A stretch of DNA of 64,000 bases from Chamaecrista fasciculata (Eukaryota; Streptophyta; Magnoliopsida; Fabales; Fabaceae). Of the stretch, positions 11,119 to 23,785 are shown one piece after another. The notes beneath the pieces are model-generated. The model was not told the DNA's origin and made no database searches. It was given only the letters and a program-made list of their open reading frames with translations. Numbering within the stretch: the first letter of the stretch is position 1; every line of letters starts with the position of its first letter. The stretch lies in the NCBI GenBank assembly GCA_003254925.1, contig QANZ01002448.1, positions 109,358 through 173,357 on the forward strand, read 5' to 3'. The position numbers were made by a program, and so were the translations under genes.

Positions 11119-12615
11119 AGCATTTTGCGAGGATCATCTAAACATAATTGCTATTAATTATTATTTTTTTCTTTTGAGGGTGAGACGCAAGAATTGAGTT
11201 ATCTTCAAAGGTCACCAACTCAGACTGTAAAAAGAAAATTGTTGGTACTTAGGGAAATAGCGATGGCCAGGAGTAGAGTGTAGTGCTACAGCGTTATTAT
11301 TAGTTATAACTTGTGAGTAGTGTTGAATGTTGATGTGCATCTCATCCACTGGGTGAGCTGTAGGGTAAAACTGTAAAGCTCTTCTTTCCTAGGAAGCGAA
11401 AGAAAAATCAGGTCTTTTCTGTGTATCTATGTTGCATCACTTTTGAAACCAACACCTCCGTCAAGGTGTCAATCTTCAGGATTTTTTTGCTTCAGTAATT
11501 ACTAATTACTGCTTAATTTACTTGGGCACGTTTCAATGCTGCCATTGTCTGAAGGAGAAGAAAAGAAAAGAACAATGTCGACCATTAAAAAATTATTGCC
11601 GTTGATTTTGATTATGATAGTGTTCAAAGTTTTAAATAATATTTGAGTATGATTAGTGTCAAACTCGAGAGTCGAGAGGAGGCAAAGTGCGGTCAGAGAA
11701 GTGGGAAAGATGGGGACATGAGCAGTGAAAGTAAGATTTTCTTTTTGGGGAAGAATGTAAAGAAAAAGGGTTAAAACTTAAAAGAATCAAGTAAAGACAA
11801 GTAAGTGAGTTGAATTGGGAATCTCCTTCTTCAGGCTTCAATGCAAATAAATAAAAATTCAAAGATTCAAATATTCAATCCATGAATGACATCCATCCAC
11901 CTCTATCTCTATCTTGTTGGCCCTTAATGGAGGTGTCTCATGGTAGCGGATATCGGAATTAGCGAAACTCATTGAAGTTGGTGCGCACCAATTTACTACG
12001 AAAAATAAATAACAGTCCAACATTTCATTTCCTTTGTCTTTTTGTGCCACATATGGATTCACCAACACTAACACCCATTCCTAGTTGAAGTTAGCCCTTT
12101 CTTTCTCGGATTTAGGAGGGCCCATGATTTGGACCGACTCCTCCAACAAACACAAATGCCCAAATTTCACTATCGAACCGGGTTTCCTACTACATCTACT
12201 TCAACCTTGTCTCTAATTTTGTTTTAGAATGGGCTAGGAATCATCTGCACAAATAGTTAACCAAGTTCCAAACGTAGTTAAAAGGCTTAAAGTTAAATAA
12301 ACTGCAAGTTTTCATGATCATTTGTTTCCCAATGGTCTATTAATCACCGTTCGCTTGCTTTTTTGTACGCTTCGCTTCTGCCCATCTTTCACAATCCATG
12401 CCTCCTTCCTCCCTAAATATTTACCAAAATCAATCCATCATTCACAATCATAATCCTCTTTCTTTTCTTTCCTCTAATCTACCCAAAAAGGAAATTAAAA
12501 TGGTCATGCATAAATGGCCCTCACAATCACTAATTTTCCTTTCTTTCTTTTATTCTATTTTGGTAGTCTTTGTTCTTTCGGTCTTCTCTATTTCAGGTTG
12601 ATTTGGACATTCGAA
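11119..12615. other. MAKR2 3' flank and intergenic sequence
   Basis: This stretch probably includes the MAKR2 3'UTR. No further gene is supported; short frames at 11659-12074 (minus) and 12398-12601 (plus) show no recognisable family. Confidence 0.45.
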
Positions 12616-12753
12616 GATAGTTTTTGCATAGCAATTTATAGTCGTTAGATTTACCTTTTTTATCTTGAGATGTGTGCAATAAAATTTATTGTACACATCT
12701 CAAGATAAAAAATGTAGTTTTAAAGGCTATAAATTGCTATGCAAAAGCTATCT
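12615..12753. repeat. Near-loopless inverted repeat (foldback), 139 bp
   Basis: Two arms of about 69 bases run head to head with one central base. The outer 26 bases differ at only one position (tttttgcatagcaatttata against its partner), and the inner part with atcttgagatgtgt is also nearly perfect. I count about nine mismatches overall. A transcript would form a long hairpin. It could be a small MITE or a young small-RNA hairpin; no clear target duplication was found. Confidence 0.8.
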
Positions 12754-13265
12754 AACTTTTTATAGATTTTTCTTTTTTATTTATTATCTTTAAGTTATCT
12801 TTTAGTTGGTTAGAGTTTCTTAGAATATGATTTATTATTTTTAATTTAAATTGATTCTTTAAATCTTTAAAGATTCAGTTTCTTATATATATATATATAT
12901 TTGATTTTTAAATAAAGCAAAGGTAACCTTTTTAAGTTTGTTAAAGCTTTGAGGTTCACATACGTTTTAGCACATGCCAACACATGCCCACCTTCATTAC
13001 ATTGCAATCCGTAATATATATTAGTATATTACCTTATACAAAGTACACAATTATTGTTGTGAAAAAAATACAACTAAAAAGCATTTACATATTTCTTTAT
13101 TAATCTATGTGACTTGCTAGCTTTTGTGTAACTAAAATACTAAATTATGTATGACCTGAAGAGACCCTAATACATGTGTCACTGAGTTTGAGAGACAAGG
13201 TAGCGCAGAATTAAGTGGGGTGAAGTGAATGAGAAATAATGTTCACTCACATAACAAAAGCCTAG
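12754..13265. other. Intergenic, 3' flank of the LEA-2 gene
   Basis: AT-rich DNA with a short (TA)n run near 12886-12900. The end nearest 13265 is probably the 3'UTR of the minus-strand gene. Nothing else is seen. Confidence 0.4.
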
Positions 13266-13937
13266 CTAGACAATATCGCCAGTGAGGCAATTATGACCAT
13301 AGATTGAGCCAGCGGTAATATTGTAAAGGATAGTACAATTCATAGCAACCTCAACCTTTCTATCAAACAGATTCAACACTTTGACATTCCCATTCACGAT
13401 GGTATAGCAACTGAAATTGATAGCTTTGTGTGTAGTGAAATTTTGGTGAGCCATGATCATGAACTTGTCCCTCACAATCTCCACAGTGATGTTCAACAAT
13501 AACGTCCTTTGAGCCTTAGCCTTACCCGATGGGATCCTTCCTTCTCCAATCACGGTCTCGTTATAAAAAAGCATGGTGGTGGAACCAAACCTTAAAGTGA
13601 AGACGTTAGAATTCTTGAGATACACATGAGCTATAAGAGTCATGTTGGAATCATTACTTAGATTATTTGAGTTGAACAGAGTCACAGCGTTCAGACTTAG
13701 CTGGGGCTCCTTTAAGTTATACACAGTGAAGCTAAAGATTAAGAAAGTGACCACTATGATTAATAGGATTGCAACGACACAGCCACAACACTGAAATACC
13801 TTGGTTCGTCTCCAAAACTTGAAGGCGTCATTTTGGGGAATTGGTGGCTTTGGATTTTCATCGCTCCAAAAGTGGCTCCAGTTGGACAATGATGATGATT
13901 CTGTTAAGGGCTTCACTTGTAATTCTTTCTCAGCCAT
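13266..13937 (-). CDS. LEA-2/NDR1-HIN1-like membrane protein, single exon
   Basis: The frame is complete, with 223 residues. A cytosolic N-terminus of about 45 residues ends in a basic stop (WRRTK). It is followed by a Cys-rich start and one transmembrane helix (about 49-72, CCGCVVAILLIIVV then FLIFSF), then an outer domain of LEA_2 type (about 75-210). Typical features are YNLKEPQLSLNAV, a segment with the Asn-linked sites NLS, NDS and NMT, LKNSN, and GRIPSGKAKAQRT. NHL/LEA-2 proteins are plasma-membrane or endomembrane proteins, often linked to defence or stress. A TATA-like ctataaata lies on the minus strand at about 14013-14023, 80 bases upstream. The gene lies about 3.1 kb upstream of the RBOHF stop and in the same orientation. 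In Arabidopsis a LEA-2 gene also neighbours RBOHF (from memory). Confidence 0.85.
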   Translation of the reverse strand: MAEKELQVKPLTESSSLSNWSHFWSDENPKPPIPQNDAFKFWRRTKVFQCCGCVVAILLIIVVTFLIFSFTVYNLKEPQLSLNAVTLFNSNNLSNDSNMTLIAHVYLKNSNVFTLRFGSTTMLFYNETVIGEGRIPSGKAKAQRTLLLNITVEIVRDKFMIMAHQNFTTHKAINFSCYTIVNGNVKVLNLFDRKVEVAMNCTILYNITAGSIYGHNCLTGDIV

Positions 13938-14012
13938 GTGGACTTGTGTACTTGTGGCCTTGTAGGGGATGTATATATATGTACTTTAATATATATTGAT
14001 GTTGCCTATTGT

Positions 14013-14024
14013 GGTATTTATAGA
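14013..14024 (-). promoter_or_regulatory. Possible TATA box of the LEA-2 gene
   Basis: On the minus strand the sequence ctataaatacc lies about 80 bases upstream of the ATG at 13937, a normal plant spacing once a short leader is allowed for. Confidence 0.45.
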
Positions 14025-14203
14025 TAAACCGATTGATTCGTTTGTGTATGATGGAGCTTAGTGTTTAACCTCAATGTAGTGTTCTTCTTGACTTGACGAA
14101 TCATGGAGTCAATCTACTTTTGATGTTAACCCATCAGACTCGTTCCCGCAAATGGTGAGGTAACACCTTCACTACTATACGTTACTGCTTCATTGTATTA
14201 TTT

Positions 14204-14384
14204 TTTAGTTTTCAAGTTATCCCTAGCCCGACAGATTAAAGACTAATCATTTGCAGATCGGTGCTCCATTTAAGGGTCTATTGCTGGCTAATTGGTTGCT
14301 GCATACACGAGGCGGGATTCGAATTCCCAACCTTATTTAAGCAACCTAGTGAGCTCGACCACTAGGCCAACCAAACTTGATTTA
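14204..14384 (-). mobile_element. tRNA-derived SINE (181 bp) with target duplications
   Basis: On the minus strand the 5' end carries an A-box-like tggcctagtggtcgag and a B-box-like ggaattcgaatccc, the RNA polymerase III promoter of tRNA-derived SINEs. The body follows, and the tail ends aacttgaaaactaaaaaa. It is flanked by a perfect 16-base direct repeat (cttcattgtattattt at 14188-14203 and 14385-14400), the signature of target-primed insertion. Perfect duplications suggest a recent insertion. Confidence 0.82.
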
Positions 14385-14400
14385 CTTCATTGTATTATTT

Positions 14401-15285
14401 ATAATAAGCATTTATGGAATCTTCTTCTATATTGTCGATTCTACAAATCTGAATTTGGGAGATTTATATTATATATGGAGTTGAAAGAGATACCTCCCCA
14501 CTTTATAATAGGATGACATACAGATTAGAGAATGCATACATAACTGAATCAAATCATGAGAAACATTATATTCATTGTTTATTGTTTTCGCCTGCTGTGA
14601 TTGTCTTGTTTATTGGCTTGCATTGGTCAAATACCAGAAATTCTTTCTAGAAATTTAGTCTGTTGAAACTGCTACAAGGGGAGACTTGGGCAACCAATAA
14701 AGGTCCAAGCGTATCCTGCCAAAAATTTCCACATTTTTATGGTTAAGCATCCACTATCCACTAGCCAGTGCTCTCCCTTTTCTATTCATTCTTTGACCAA
14801 TTCCAAACTCAAATTAAGGATAAGCAAAAATACTAATTAAGACTTAATGATGGGTATCCTAAGAAAAAAGTTAGCCGACTCCGACTTCAATACTATGTTT
14901 TTGAGCTAATGATATATAAAGAAATTTTATATTTTTTTTAAAAAAAGAACAACGATAACTAATTCATCAATTATTCATATAAATTTAAAAAAATTGATTA
15001 AAAAATCTGGCCATCTATTTTGTCATTAATATTGTTTCAACTTTCAAAGCAATCATTTGAGCGAAAAATTCAAATATAGCCTAGGATTCCTGTCTACTTT
15101 TGCCCTCGGGCAGACTAGATAAGGGGCTCTTCATGGACCTATAAAATGAAAAGGGCCTTAGCCCAATCTAATTTACAAGACTCGAGTCTGTGGCCTAGAA
15201 AGAGAAATCAAGAAACTAAATAAGCCGGTCCCCAAAATTAAACATAGACAACATATTTAATGGAGGTACTCAAAATTAAACATAA
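14401..15285. other. Intergenic sequence
   Basis: AT-rich DNA without a supported gene. A short repeat of the 'agccggtcccc' end type sits at about 15220, just outside the next element. Confidence 0.4.
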
Positions 15286-15955
15286 CTATAAGCCGGTCCC
15301 CAAATTTTCGAAACGTCTAACTAATAGGTCCATCCGTCATAAGATTTTAGGATTTAGTGTTTAGGGTTTTTAATATTTTAAGGACTAAATTGAAATGTTT
15401 GAAAGAGTTTTGGGACACATTACAATTTTATTTTGAAGATTTAGGACTAAAATGAATGAAGATGATGAAAAAGAGGGGAAATTGAGAATAATGGAATAAA
15501 AATGGGTCAGGGACCTAATTGTTCAATTCAGACTTTTTTGTAGGGTTTAGGGTTTGGGGTTTGGAATTTTAGGGTTTAGGGTTTTAAATATTTTTAAGGA
15601 CTAAATTGGAATGTTTGGAAGAGTTTTGAGACACATTACAATTTTATTTTGAGGATTTGAGACTAAAATGAATGAAGATAATGAAAAAGAGGGGGAATTA
15701 AGAATAATGGAATAAAAATGGGTCAGGAACCTAAAAGTGCAATGGCGAAATGCTGAGGTGTCGCTATTTTATGACGTGATAGCTTTTTTTTTTACATAAC
15801 GGGTGCTGACGTGGAAATAACAAGACACGTCAACGCATAACGGGACACATCAGCGTCCGTTATGGCCACGTCAGCTTTTTTGTAACAATAATATGACGAA
15901 GGGACCTATTAGTTAGGCGTTTCGATAAATTCGGGGACCGGCTTGTACACTGAAT
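15286..15955. mobile_element. Mutator-like TIR element with internal tandem repeat and telomere-like tracts
   Basis: The left end agccggtccccaaattttcg (about 15291) and the right end, read on the other strand gccggtccccgaatttatcg (about 15953), form inverted repeats continuing through aacg.ctaactaataggtcc. Inside, a unit of about 216 bases is repeated (aaggactaaattg at about 15380 and 15596), each copy preceded by degenerate tttaggg runs. Near the right end an inverted segment contains 'acgtcagc'/'gctgacgt'. The same internal unit occurs at 6938-7190. I see no transposase, and the exact ends and target duplication are uncertain. Confidence 0.5.
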
Positions 15956-17059
15956 AAAATTCAGAGACTTATCTGCCACCGCGTCCAAATTTCAGGGACC
16001 GACTTGCTAGTTTACTCTTTTGAAAATCTTAAAAAGACTTTTTTGTTGTTTTTTTGCCAAAAATCTTAAAAAGACTTAATACATATACTATTGAGTTGTA
16101 TATAAGTGGTGAAATTCAAGAAGCATGAAACAATATCTTTGCTGAGCTTAATAAAAAAAAATTATTTCAATATTTTTCTAAGTGTAGATCCAGATATAAG
16201 AATTAGCTAGATTATTTTTTGGCCAAATTAGCTAGATTATTTGACAAAGCAAGATATAAAGATTGATTTGAATATCTACTCATGTTCAGATCCAAAAATA
16301 ATAATATTATATCCATATTCTACCTATAATTATCCCCAATTATGACGTTATTCGATATAGGCTTACACATTTATTGTACCTATATAGATAGATAGCCTTA
16401 TAATTTAACAACACTGCAATTCTTCTCAAAAAGGTATTATTTGTATTTGTATTAAAGGAAAAAAAAACCCGAGTCTCATTTACAGATATGTAATGTAATA
16501 ATAGCCTATAAAATAATGGGGTAAGAAATCCAAGCAGAAGCGAACTTGAATCACTGGTTTCACCCTAAATATTTTCTAGAAGGATCAATCCCGGAACCCA
16601 CAGGAAGAAAAATTAAGCAATTAAAAATATAAAACTAAAAAAAAAAGGCATGGATGAATCCCTATATCCCACCTCTTTAGTCCACTACCTTAGATTTTTG
16701 ATCTCTTTCAAAAATGTCTACATCCAATTTAAATACATGTGGCCCTCCTCCGCAATAACGAACTAGTCACTCTCTCCAATATAATATAGCTGTAACGCAC
16801 TCTTGCCAAGTGCATTATATATGTTACATGTATCATCGATCTCCTCTTCGCTGGTGCCACATGTTTGACGAAATGCCAGGGTCGGCCCCTATATGTACAA
16901 TGCTTCACTTTCTATACAAAAAGCTTTCACTTTAATTTTATTCAACTATATCGTATATCCTATATAATCTGGCCACGCCAAATGATGGGTTTCAGTCCCG
17001 TCGTGATCTGGTTGTGTTAATTATGGATACTAGCTAGGTGCCACTGCCACATTCTCTGA
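15956..17059. other. Intergenic sequence downstream of RBOHF
   Basis: No gene is supported. The part next to 17060 should hold the RBOHF 3'UTR. Confidence 0.4.
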
Positions 17060-20000
17060 TTAAAAGTGTTCTTTGTGAAACTCAAATTTTGTTGGACCTT
17101 TCTCGTTGAACTCATAGCATAGCTTGCTAAGTTCTTTCGCCAAAACTGGTGCGCCACAATAAAATACCCCTGACACATGTTAAGATATATATATAGCCAC
17201 GCAGTCAGTACAAGTTGAGAGCAAAACTTAATGCTGCCAACGTTTTCGTGGAAATTGACTCACCTATTCTTCCATTGCAGTGCTTCGAACATATTTTAGA
17301 GAAAACTTTCTTCCAGTTTGGCCTAGCAAAATGAGTTCTCACCTGATGGTACAAACTAGCATATCAGATCTTGTCGATCAAATTACTAACTGACAATGAC
17401 AAAAGCAAACTCGGGATGACATTATATTGATTCTTTAAGGACGTCAAACGGCAGCATGCAGGGGTATCATGTAACATGAGAAGGTCTTAAAACAACGAAA
17501 AATCAAAGGCTTACCCTAGTCCCAGAAACGATATCAACGCCATTTTTGGCATGGTTGAGTGCTTGTACCATGGTGATGAGGGCCGATCTTGCATCCCCTT
17601 CCTCATATACGCTAGTCAAGTAATTGTGCATCTCAATGACACCCTGAAGTCCATATATTGGACGTTGAACATTAGCACATGCAACTAATTCTTCATTCGT
17701 CTCTCATCAGGGGAAAGAAATAATAAGAATTCCGCAAGAGGAAATTTTGATAGAATGTAATATACCCTTTGATCAAGTTCAGCAACTTCATTCATGACCC
17801 CTTTGAACCAATCAAAAGAACCTTGCTCTCTCGTAACCCAGTAGAAATACGCATTTGTAGTCTTCACTGTTTTCTTCCGTTTTGGAGAGATTTTATTGAG
17901 AGATGGTGAATCAGTACTACTCCCAACGCTATATTCTGAACCTCTACTTAAATCAGAGACCAAATCCTGGACAACAGTAACCACGAGTGTTATCTTTAAT
18001 CATCTACCGTATGTATGAGATTTCCAAAATGAACACAAATAATGATCAGCAAAACATTGATGGTAACAGTAATTCATATCTTGTTATAAAATGTAATCTT
18101 CAAATATTTTTAATCAGTACGTTTAAACAATGTAGCACAAGCTACTCACCGCCAGCTCCTCCATTTTGATAATGTTGTTTAGCAGATCTTTGAGAATGCT
18201 GATGAAAGGCGTTGCTCCTATCCCGAGACCGACAAGTAACAGGACATCATATTTCCTATAATCTTGTGCTGGTGCACCATAAGGCCCATCTATCTTAAGC
18301 TTTGGCAAACTGTTCCAACAATTAATAAAAGAATAATTAAAACACCAGAAAAGAACAAAAGATTAATTAAGTTGGGTGTATGTGTCTGTATCTATAGCAG
18401 TTAGACGACTTCAAAAAATTAGAAGCCAATCTTTGGCAGTTGAGCATCAATTCACCTTTTCTTAGTGGTTTCATCTGCTCTAAGAAGCCCACTCTTGCCA
18501 GCTACTGGAGGTTCACAAGCCTCTGAAAATACCCTTTTAAGCTCCTGTGTCCAATCACCTAGTTGCCGTATGTGAACACTCAAGTAATCATCACCAGGGG
18601 CCGAGGTAATAGAAAATGGATGCCTGTCACACATTTTTGCATGTTACTACGACGTACAGACAACAAATGGGCATTTACTTCCCCTCACTTCGCATTTTCA
18701 TTCCTTCCTTTTTCAAAATCATTCAGGATAAAACTTAAAGGAATGTCACATGTTTTCTCTTTTGCGGGTATAATTCAATTAGCCAGAAGGTAGCTTGATA
18801 GTTAATTATGCCGACTTCTATACTCTGTTTTTTCTCCCTAATCCAGCGAAAAAATCCCAGATATTATATTTAAATATCAAGGTATTGTAAAATATAACGA
18901 ATTGACAACTAGGAAAAACATCATTATGGCCTCTGGAAAATGCAGAAACAACATAAGAAAACTGAAACAGAAACGTACCACTCAAATGGAGAAACAGCAG
19001 GACATTGCACAAACATGTATTGCCCGCTTTTGTAACGAAATTGTGGTGGCTTCGACATTTGCAATGTGAGAACATTTCCAGGATAGATGGCAACCTAATA
19101 ATCCCCACAATGCGCAAGGAGCAAATCAGTTAACATGATAGAAAATGTGTAACACAGATCCCTGCAGTTTCTGGGATTCTCCACTGTGGTAACACAGTTG
19201 GTCCAATTCTGTGTTTAAACTAGTCGTTACGAGTAACTGCTAAAAAATGTGTAACGCCAATTTTAGATTTATCTGCTGACCTTTATAAGACGGACAGTAT
19301 AGAGACCAGAACGAAAGAATCTGAGTGTTCTTTCTCCGGCATAAAGTAAAACTGGAACCGCAAGATACATCCATGTCTGTAAATGGAAATCAATACCATG
19401 CATTAAATAAGTAATTACTGACCGCACTAGTTTGAATTAGGTTCATATGTAATGTAATTAGAATAAAATTTATATACCGTTCGTTTGTACCAATACCGTT
19501 TGGGCACGAGGTAAATAAATTGACCGTGGATGATGAGCAAGACGTAGACAATGACAAACAGATGGTGTGAATACCAGAATGCGTTGAAGCCGGTAAGCCT
19601 ATTAAATGGTTTTGGCAGCTTGATGAGATTTCTCCTGAACCATTTGGTTGCAAGCGTGAATGCTATGGCCATAAAAATCACCATCAATATTCCAGTGACA
19701 CCCTCGACCCCTGTTACTAGATGTCCATAACTGGGTTTATGCTTTCCAAATACACCTCCCAAATACTTTTCATAGTTAGATTCAGGCGTGCGGACAAGTC
19801 TCACAAAATCACAAGCAAGGTGATCGCCGACATGAAGTATAACACCAATTACAATGGCTGCAGCAATTGTCTGCAAACATCCAAAACTAAATTTGTAATC
19901 TAAAATCGCCGCGTCATTTACTAATTACTTCAACAAAGAAAATAAGTTAATTGGTTATGCTTCTTTTCATAGCATGTAAGGCAAAAGTACTCTTTTGATA

Positions 20001-23000
20001 TCTAATTATTAGAGGATCCAAATTGATATCCAAAAGTAATTGTCTGCAACAATAGTACTATAGAGGATCCAAATTGGAGGTTTTGGTGCATACCTTGTGA
20101 AAATTGATGTTGTCGTCAAAAGGAACAATACAAGCGAGCTTGGTGGACCTGAGGCAAGTGATGGCGTTTCTACAGACGGGAAAGAGTATAAGTGCCATGT
20201 TGAACTTAAGAGTCTCAGCTGAACCTTTGGCCACGAGCAGACAGTTACCCATGATCTTATACGCATCTTTGCGCTTGTACTGGATGGTCTTCCACGTAAA
20301 CAGCCCAATCATTATCAAAATCCACAATGTCAAAACCCAAAGTCTCTTCCAATTCTCTTGCAAATAGTAAAGCACTACTCGGCTCATTCTCCGTATCGGA
20401 CTTTTCTTCCTTAGTCCTTGAAGGTTCTGGCTCAACGCTTGGCTCGTGTAGCTCAGAGCTTGGCTGTAGTTCAGGTACGTGTCCTTTTGTAACAGAAGCG
20501 TCTCCAATTGCCATAGCTGCGGCGCCGGCCATATTATATTCACCCACAATATAATGAACCAAAATTAAGAGGGCAATGGTTGAATATATCACGCAATATT
20601 TCAATAATGCCCAGATTGTTCATTTAATTAAGTCATTCTCAAGCATACATAATAATTTTATATATATTATAGGATTACCTTCAATTCCTTTGAAGTAAAT
20701 TTATGAGAAAAAAATTAAGAGGAAGAAAAACAAGTTTCTACAGCTAACTAAATCATTTCTCTTTTACTTAAATAATTTACCCTCTCTGTTTCCTTAAATA
20801 TCAGAAAATTTCTATTTCCATTAGTCACTGACGAGCTGTTTTTCTTTTTCTACTCTTCTAAGATATAGAGCTGATGATTTCTTTCTCCAGTTTAAGTTAA
20901 CACCCCACAACGAACTACTTCAAGCTTAATTGACCATGAACTCTCCGTTTGACATTAAAATTTAAAATACAACAAATGCAATAATAGGCATATACTTAAA
21001 TTTAGTTTTATGCTTAAAAGATCCAGATATATTAAAAAAAAAAAGGCTCGTACTATTAAAAAAATCCAAAAAATTAATTGGTTATCTTCTAATATAAAAT
21101 AAATTATTTGTCTGCAAAAAATGTCCTTTCGGGTGTCAAAATTTGTCTACTATAAATAAGTAAGCAATCAACCAATACAATGCAGCCTGAACGAAAGAAA
21201 GCAGCAGCCTGAAAGCTGATGGTCAACGTCGACTTAATATGGACAATTTTGTTTTTGATAGACAATTAATATGGACAATTAAAGCTATGCAAGACAGCAG
21301 GACAAATTTAATGATGAACTCAATTAGACCAAAGAATTTATTGAGTTCATTATAGTGAGTACCGTGTACGAAATCCACGATAGGAGCGTTCATTAAAAAT
21401 TAATATATTGCCTAAAATGAATGTACTCCTCCATGATCAATTCATAATGTATAATTCCTACCTCGATGTAGCCTAGTCTTTCAGGGTCTAACTCCTCCAT
21501 GATCAGAGCTGCATATTCTTCTGCTTGCTCCTTCAGTCTAGACAATTTGTTTGCTGAAGCGCTTAACATAATGATCTGGGAATCAAAGTACATTTAATTA
21601 AGGTTACGAAGCAAATTTTGATGAAACATAATTTTTTTTAAGTCCTATTATTATACGTAGTTCAGAAATATTTTCAGTGTAATCATGAAATGACCACTAC
21701 ACCCCCACCAACCGCACTAATAATACCATTATAAATTTCAAGAATTTGGTAAAGTCAGGGAAATAAAGGTGCCATCTGTATGAAAGAAGCGTGAAAAGTA
21801 AGACCTACTTCACTGACTCCTAAATATTAGCCAACTAATAATTATAGGTAAGATCCTTTAGAACATGGAAAAACGTCATGAGTGAGAATACGCAGTTGCT
21901 CCATCACTGCATATATTCTTAATGAAGTACTCCCTCCGTTCCAGAATATCTGCTTTTCTGGAGAACTTTTTTTATTCCAAAATATCTGATGTTTTATAAC
22001 TTCAAGAGAGCATTAATTATTCTTTTACCATTCTATCCCTATTAAATATAGTAGAGTCATAAATGAATAAACATTTTCCAAGTAATTTAATAGGGATAGT
22101 TTAGTCTTTTTACCTCATTTTTGTCTTCATTCTAGGTGAGCTAATCATTTCCTTGGTCTGTGTGTATTTACCTTAAACATCAGATATATAGGAACGGAGG
22201 GAGTAGTTAATCTTTAGAATTTAAGATTTAATTAATAAGCTCACTCAGTCCTCCATATTGTTGCTTATTAAACTCATATTGACACCCGGGATGCTACATA
22301 CACGCATAATGATAGGGAAACGGAACAGAGGAAGGACACTTTATGGCTAACTCCAAATTCCAATATATATGGCAAGTTCAACTATTAAAATTGAAAAAAA
22401 AAATTTAGTATTTCAATTATTAGCCAAAAAGTCAGAAGTTGAGTAATTTAGATGGAATAGAATAAACTAATTAACAAAAGAACTCAACCATTGATTACCA
22501 ACAATAATAGAGATGAAATTTAGATGAAATTACATATTTGCTTACCTCTTTCACTTCTTCTTCGGTGATTCTACCGTCTTCGTTCTTGTCCACCCTGAGA
22601 AAGTGATTAAAATTTATAAAAACGCAAAGGGATAATAATCGAACAAGGAGCAAATAAAAAACAAGTAAAATATGAAAGTTTTGACGAATAAATAATTATT
22701 AAATTTTAGAGTGACGCTTATGTCCTACCGAACATTTTTTTTCGCCCATCAATTAAGAAAGAGTGCTTTGGCAGGAAGTACGAGCTTTATATTAAAGGGA
22801 ACAGTACTTTTTTAACTAATAAAATAAATAAACAAATTAACATTGATTAATCAATGATTACATGTCGAAGAAGATCTGCAGTCGCGAATCAAAACTTTGA
22901 TCGGTAATTTGCGACCAAAATTCATAAAGATCATCTCGGCTGATTTTGTCGATCTTCATTCTTCGTCGACGACTGAGAGCATCGAATAGTTCTTGAGCGA

Positions 23001-23785
23001 ATTCTTTGGAATCTCTCATCCCTACAAAAAATTGAAATTAAAACATATCTCAGATCTAAAATTGTCAGAACCTAATAATGCATTGAAATTAGGGGAAACA
23101 CTACTGTCAATTGAAGATGAGATGCACCTATGCATTGCGCAAAATCGGAACGAAGGAGAAAACCATCTTTGGCAAGCCTATCAAAATTGGTCTGCACCTG
23201 GTTCCAAGCATCGACGCCATTGGATTTACTGCTGATAAATTTGAGGCCGCGAAGTGCTTTCTGAGCACCAGAGCGAGTCCGATCAAGCTGAGCGCGTTGC
23301 TTCCTGAGAGCTCGAGCGGCCAAAGCCGTTTCGAAACCTCCTCCGTTCTGAGCAGAGGAAGAGGGTTGAGGGCGAGATGCATGATTGTGGCTCCAGGAGA
23401 ATCGACGAAGCTCGGCTTTAAGCTCCTGCGAGAATTGCTTAGCCTTAGCAACCGCCTCTGCTTTGAGCTCCTGGGAGAAAAACTGGCGAAGCATTTTGGA
23501 GGAGGACCTTTTGACAGACGGCGACCTGGAGGCGGCGGAGAGGGGAGTTTCAGTGCCGCTTGCGGTGGTGCTTGCATCGTCGATGTTAAGAATTGCAGAG
23601 GCAGGCTCAACGCTGCGAAGAACGATGGTGTGGTCATCTTGAAGATCGAGAGTGACCTCAACGAACTCCTCGGCGGCGGAGTTGGAGTCAGTTCCGGGAG
23701 AAGTTCCGGTGCTGATTGTTGACTTGCCGGGAACGGTGTCGGAGGCCCATCGGCGTTCGTGCTTAGGATTATTATTACCTCTCAT
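17060..23785 (-). CDS. RBOHF: Respiratory burst oxidase homolog F (NADPH oxidase), 14 exons
   Basis: Coding exons in transcript order are 23128-23785, 22862-23021, 22546-22594, 21462-21575, 20094-20516, 19478-19870, 19281-19376, 18979-19094, 18456-18623, 18150-18309, 17766-17966, 17515-17643, 17264-17342 and 17060-17169. All have GT-AG borders and phases that join without a break, giving 951 residues (Arabidopsis RBOHF has 944). The N-terminus ([32 protein letters not shown]) is F-type. An EF-hand lies at about 272-289 ([12 protein letters not shown]) with a degenerate second at 316-327. The ferric-reductase core has heme histidine pairs with the expected spacing (H467/H481 and H570/H583). 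FAD binding is at HPFSITSAP (671 on) and NADPH binding at GPYGAPAQ and [11 protein letters not shown]. The C-terminus is EFHKEHF. The enzyme moves electrons from cytosolic NADPH to apoplastic oxygen, making superoxide, and is activated by Ca2+ and phosphorylation. A possible TATA box lies near 23985. Introns carry a Stowaway MITE. Confidence 0.96.
21930..22203. mobile_element. Stowaway-type MITE (Tc1/mariner) in RBOHF intron 3
   Basis: The element begins ctccctccgttcc and ends ggaacggagggag, the classic Stowaway terminal inverted repeat. It is flanked by TA on both sides (21928-21929 and 22204-22205). It is 274 bases long with no coding capacity, and lies between RBOHF exons 3 and 4. Confidence 0.92.

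Noticed and set aside
14292-14516. 74-residue plus-strand frame
   Set aside because: Half of it lies on the SINE antisense strand; no protein features.
20257-20604. 115-residue minus frame ending in the RBOHF exon 5 region
   Set aside because: It is an alternative frame of exon 5; the real frame gives [19 protein letters not shown].
23111-23722. 203-residue plus-strand frame opposite RBOHF exon 1
   Set aside because: It is antisense to a complete RBOHF exon and lacks any family features.
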